Shown: one piece after another, positions 62,643-64,000 of the stretch | How the letters are laid out: each line of letters opens with the position of its first letter | How positions within the stretch are numbered: position 1 is the first letter of the stretch | Source of the DNA: JAJPKK01 sp963747835 | GTDB taxonomy: Bacteria; Pseudomonadota; Alphaproteobacteria; Rhizobiales; Xanthobacteraceae | Length of the DNA stretch: 64,000 nt | Direction: 5' to 3' | NCBI GenBank assembly: GCA_963747835.1 | Contig: CAVVGO010000005.1 | Coordinates: 2,170,001 to 2,234,000, forward strand | The notes under the pieces: model-generated | Database searches by the model: none | Seen by the model: only the letters and a program-made list of their open reading frames with translations | Told to the model about the DNA's origin: nothing | Program-made: the position numbers and the translations under genes

Positions 62643-62751
62643 CCGGCCGGAACGCGCGCCGTCGCCCAAGGAGCAAGGGAACCAACCCCCTGCGCCGCCT
62701 GCACAAGGTGCCGGGAAGAATAGCCCGCGAGCAGGCCCGACGCAGCGCAGC

Positions 62752-63951
62752 TTGCGCGGATTGGACTGGTTCGTCTTCTTTGTCGCCGATGTCCAAACCG
62801 GGTTTGGCCCTTTCGTCGCCGTCTACCTGACCGCGCAAAAGTGGACCCAGGTCGATATTGGCCTCATCCTCACGGTTGGGGGCCTCGTGGCACTCGCTGG
62901 GCAGATGCCCGGCGGCGCGCTGGTGGACTCGGCCCGGTCGGAGCGGTTGGTGGCCGGCATCGCCGTCGCGGCGATTGCCGCCAGCGCGCTGGCCTACGCG
63001 GCGTCGCCCATATTCGTCGTGATATTGGCGGCAGCGGTGTTGCACGCGGCGGCGAGTTGCGTGCTTGGGCCGGCCATGGCGGCAATCAGTCTTGGGTTGG
63101 TGGGACACGCGGCTGTCGGCGAACGGCTCGGCCGCAACGCTCGGTTCGCCGCCATTGGCAACGGGCTCGCGGCAGCCGCCATGGGTGCCTGCGGATACTT
63201 CCTGTCGGCCCGCGCGGTGTTCTTTATCACCGCCGCGTTGCTTATTCCGGCCTTGCTAGTGCTTCGCCTGATCTCGCCGCGGGAAATCGATTCCGAGCGG
63301 GCTCACGGCGGTGCGCCGAAAAGTGGCGTCGGCAGGCTGCCGGCCGAGATCCTAGGGCTGGCGCGAAAACGTCCGCTCATGATTTTCGCCGGCTGCATCA
63401 TGCTGTTCCATTTTGCGAATGCCGCAATGCTGCCGCTCATGGGAAGCGTTTTGACGACACGCTCAAGTCAATGGGCAACCGTGTTGATCGCAGCCTGCAT
63501 TGTTGGGCCGCAGCTTCTGGTCGCGATCTTCTCGCCTTGGGTCGGTAGAATGGCGCAAACATGGGGGCGCCGGCCGCTCCTCCTCATTGCCTTTGCGGCG
63601 CTGCCGATTCGCGGGCTCGTCTTCGCCACCGTGTCGGACCCCTACGTGCTGGTTGCGGTGCAATTGCTCGACGGCGTAACGGCCGCGGTGTTCGCCGTCA
63701 TGGTGCCGCTCGTTATCGTCGATCTCACGCGGGGCACCGGGCATTTCAATCTGGGCCAGGGAATTGTCGGCACCACAATCGGAATCGGCGCTTCGGCAAG
63801 TACCACCTACGCCGGATATTTGAGCGATCATTTCGGCAGCCCGATCGCCTTCCTGGGACTGACGGCAGTCGCGCTGCTCGGATGCGTCGCGATGTGGACC
63901 ATGATGCCCGAAACCAGGCCGGCGCACGAAAGCCCCGCCATTTCGGGTTAA
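62752..63951 (+). CDS. MFS transporter
   Basis: 399 residues from TTG at 62752, with 12 predicted membrane helices (LDWFVFFVADVQTGFGPFVA as helix 1, GQMPGGALVDSARSERLVAG as the helix 2-3 loop). It resembles the drug-efflux-like families without a clear substrate. The frame stays open upstream to a TAG at about 62590, giving a Pro/Gln/Ser-rich leader, and no ATG or GTG lies in it, so the start is uncertain. It follows the PRC-barrel gene at 110 bases. Confidence 0.82.
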   Translation: MRGLDWFVFFVADVQTGFGPFVAVYLTAQKWTQVDIGLILTVGGLVALAGQMPGGALVDSARSERLVAGIAVAAIAASALAYAASPIFVVILAAAVLHAAASCVLGPAMAAISLGLVGHAAVGERLGRNARFAAIGNGLAAAAMGACGYFLSARAVFFITAALLIPALLVLRLISPREIDSERAHGGAPKSGVGRLPAEILGLARKRPLMIFAGCIMLFHFANAAMLPLMGSVLTTRSSQWATVLIAACIVGPQLLVAIFSPWVGRMAQTWGRRPLLLIAFAALPIRGLVFATVSDPYVLVAVQLLDGVTAAVFAVMVPLVIVDLTRGTGHFNLGQGIVGTTIGIGASASTTYAGYLSDHFGSPIAFLGLTAVALLGCVAMWTMMPETRPAHESPAISG

Positions 63952-64000
63952 AAGCAGATCGACCGCACTTAAAAATCCGTGGACCCCAGAAACTTATTTT

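Noticed and set aside
1..64000. CRISPR arrays, rRNA, tRNA, insertion sequences, prophage genes.
   Set aside because: I looked on both strands for repeat-spacer patterns, tRNA arm sequences and transposase or integrase motifs and found none I could support.

Overview
The window is GC-rich alphaproteobacterial chromosome, most like the Bradyrhizobium/Rhodopseudomonas group (Nitrobacteraceae). The evidence is an ExoR-like Sel1 protein, a PopZ-type DUF2497 protein between tolC and valS, EcfG-type stress promoters (GGAAC-N16/17-CGTT), Irr/ICE-like iron boxes (TTTAGAA-N3-TTCTAAA type) and palindromic intergenic elements of a kind I know from Bradyrhizobium. I see no tRNA, rRNA, CRISPR array, insertion sequence or prophage. 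This placement is inference from gene content, not from a database search.

Left part (1-26 kb), mostly housekeeping: an RND adaptor cut by the window edge, xthA, exoR overlapping ilvD, a 3-methyladenine glycosylase, a cupin/AhpD cluster facing a MocR-type regulator, a Tat-exported amidohydrolase, a parDE toxin-antitoxin pair, an NHL beta-propeller protein, a membrane barrel protein behind two iron-type boxes, a kinase-like/BON fusion, a frameshifted AbiEii-like nucleotidyltransferase, and the valS - DUF2497 - tolC - pcm block.

Middle part (26-50 kb), envelope and transport: a catalytically dead HtrA paralogue, a LuxR-type regulator and an active HtrA in one direction; mgtE (one-base frameshift) and psiF; an mdtABC-like tripartite efflux operon with its outer-membrane lipoprotein, in which mdtC carries a dozen or so indels; a TonB-dependent receptor behind iron-type boxes; then a DcaP-like porin, a second Tat amidohydrolase (frameshifted) and an orphan binding protein.

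Right part (49.6-64 kb), a general stress island: a zinc-ribbon protein, a zinc peptidase, a dihaem protein, two PRC-barrel proteins, a PNPOx-like protein, a DUF892 ferritin-like protein, a YihY and an AI-2E-type membrane protein, a holin-like/DUF883/CsbD/28-residue operon, and a GH15 glucoamylase/trehalase. Five exact EcfG promoters lie in 8.3 kb and each faces a gene, which ties these otherwise unrelated genes into one sigma-EcfG regulon.

Single-base indels recur (mgtE, nucleotidyltransferase, second amidohydrolase, possibly the TonB receptor signal peptide, and clustered in mdtC). They may be sequence errors, recent decay, or both. Raw read coverage would decide.
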